From contig NZ_CALCYR010000315.1 in assembly GCF_937906425.1 (NCBI RefSeq), positions 1 to 5,245 on the forward strand: DNA of 5,245 nt, given 5' to 3'. A program made the translations under genes and the position numbers. This DNA is from an uncultured Methanobrevibacter sp. (lineage in GTDB: Archaea; Methanobacteriota; Methanobacteria; Methanobacteriales; Methanobacteriaceae). Within the stretch, counting starts at the first letter, position 1. Each line of letters starts with the position of its first letter. Below, piece after piece: positions 4,899 to 5,245 of the stretch. The notes under the pieces were generated by a model. The model made no database searches. It had not been told where the DNA came from and saw only the letters and a list, made by a program, of their open reading frames with translations.

Positions 4899-5245
4899 AC
4901 TTCTATATGAAACTTAAAGTCTTCATTTTCCATGGAAAGCATGTCTTCTAGCGTGTAGGTTTTGCTCTGGAAAAATACTGAATTTACATAGTAGCAGACA
5001 GGAATATTTTTGAATTCATCTCGGTCAAAAATATCGGTGTTCCAGTTTACGTCCTTTCCCAAAAAGAGCTGATTTGTCCTGTCTTCGATTTTTTTGTGGG
5101 AAGCGTAGATGTTCCGCTGCCCCTTCATTCCGTATTCAGAGAGGTATTGCACTTGCTCGTCTGTTAGTCCGCTCAGGCTACCGTCCCCTTCATAACGGAG
5201 GGAGCCTTCTATTATATACTCTTTGTAAAGTTCTATTCCCTTTTC
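4877..5245 (-). CDS. Unidentified protein, 3' part (start lies beyond the window)
   Basis: The frame is open on the - strand from the right edge of the window to TGA at 4877-4879, giving 122 visible codons. A GTG at 5150-5152 could serve as a start, but the frame stays open for 31 further codons to the edge with ordinary protein-like content (it contains GSLRYEGDGSLSGLTDEQVQ), so I take the gene to start outside. The visible part is soluble in character, mixed charged and aromatic, with GMKGQRNIYASHKKIEDRTN in the middle, a stretch reading IPVCYYVNSVFF, and an acidic end FHIEVYFDPES. There are no membrane segments, repeats or metal motifs. I do not recognise a family. It converges on the TraB/GumN gene with a 22-base tail-to-tail overlap, and the repeat-like hairpin adjoins its stop codon. 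Confidence 0.6.
   Translation of the reverse strand, partial: EKGIELYKEYIIEGSLRYEGDGSLSGLTDEQVQYLSEYGMKGQRNIYASHKKIEDRTNQLFLGKDVNWNTDIFDRDEFKNIPVCYYVNSVFFQSKTYTLEDMLSMENEDFKFHIEVYFDPES

Noticed and set aside
4696..4917. + strand frame at the end of the second TraB/GumN gene
   Set aside because: It is a +1 shadow of the real gene that remains open through the repeat-like element. It is relevant only if the six-G run at 4822-4827 hides a frameshift.
1..5245. CRISPR array, tRNA or rRNA genes, transposase
   Set aside because: I found no regularly spaced repeats with unique spacers, no cloverleaf-like or rRNA-like sequence and no transposase frame in the window.

Overview
The window reads as two unrelated genomes joined at about base 3050-3075. 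The left part (1 to about 3060) looks like a Methanobrevibacter-type methanogenic archaeon: extremely A+T-rich intergenic DNA, a GGTGAT ribosome site complementary to the archaeal 16S 3' end, and archaeal-type carA and carB. The right part (about 3070 to 5245) looks bacterial: two tandem TraB/GumN-family proteins, the second with a lipoprotein signal of the loose spirochaete type, in DNA of visibly higher G+C. A Treponema-like gut or rumen bacterium is my best guess for it, from general sequence feel only.

Layout: 3-176, the 3' end of an unidentified gene on the + strand. 177-393, A+T-rich intergenic DNA with a 26-bp direct repeat and TATA-like boxes. 394-1473, complete carA (glutaminase subunit of carbamoyl-phosphate synthase). 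1454-1537, a 42-bp tandem duplication that copies the carA stop codon and the T-run behind it. 1669 to about 3063, the first 465 or so codons of carB, covering the whole first ATP-grasp unit and the beginning of the oligomerisation domain. At the junction the frame continues without a stop into a TraB/GumN domain that lacks its own start and signal peptide (about 3070-3924). 3921-4898, a second, complete TraB/GumN paralogue that starts inside the stop codon of the first (GTGA overlap). 4830-4875, a hairpin-forming repeat-like element that supplies the odd C-terminal tail of that protein. 4877-5245, the 3' part of an unidentified gene on the - strand that runs off the window and converges on the second paralogue.

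carA and carB would together make carbamoyl phosphate from glutamine, bicarbonate and ATP for pyrimidine and arginine synthesis, but the carB copy here cannot do so because the second ATP-grasp half is missing. The TraB/GumN pair would be envelope proteins with the two-histidine Tiki/TraB metal-binding signature. The CarB-TraB hybrid frame is the most striking object in the window. Because each partner is cut at the same point, in mid-domain on one side and without a signal peptide on the other, I treat it as a probable assembly or cloning chimaera and not as a new bifunctional protein.
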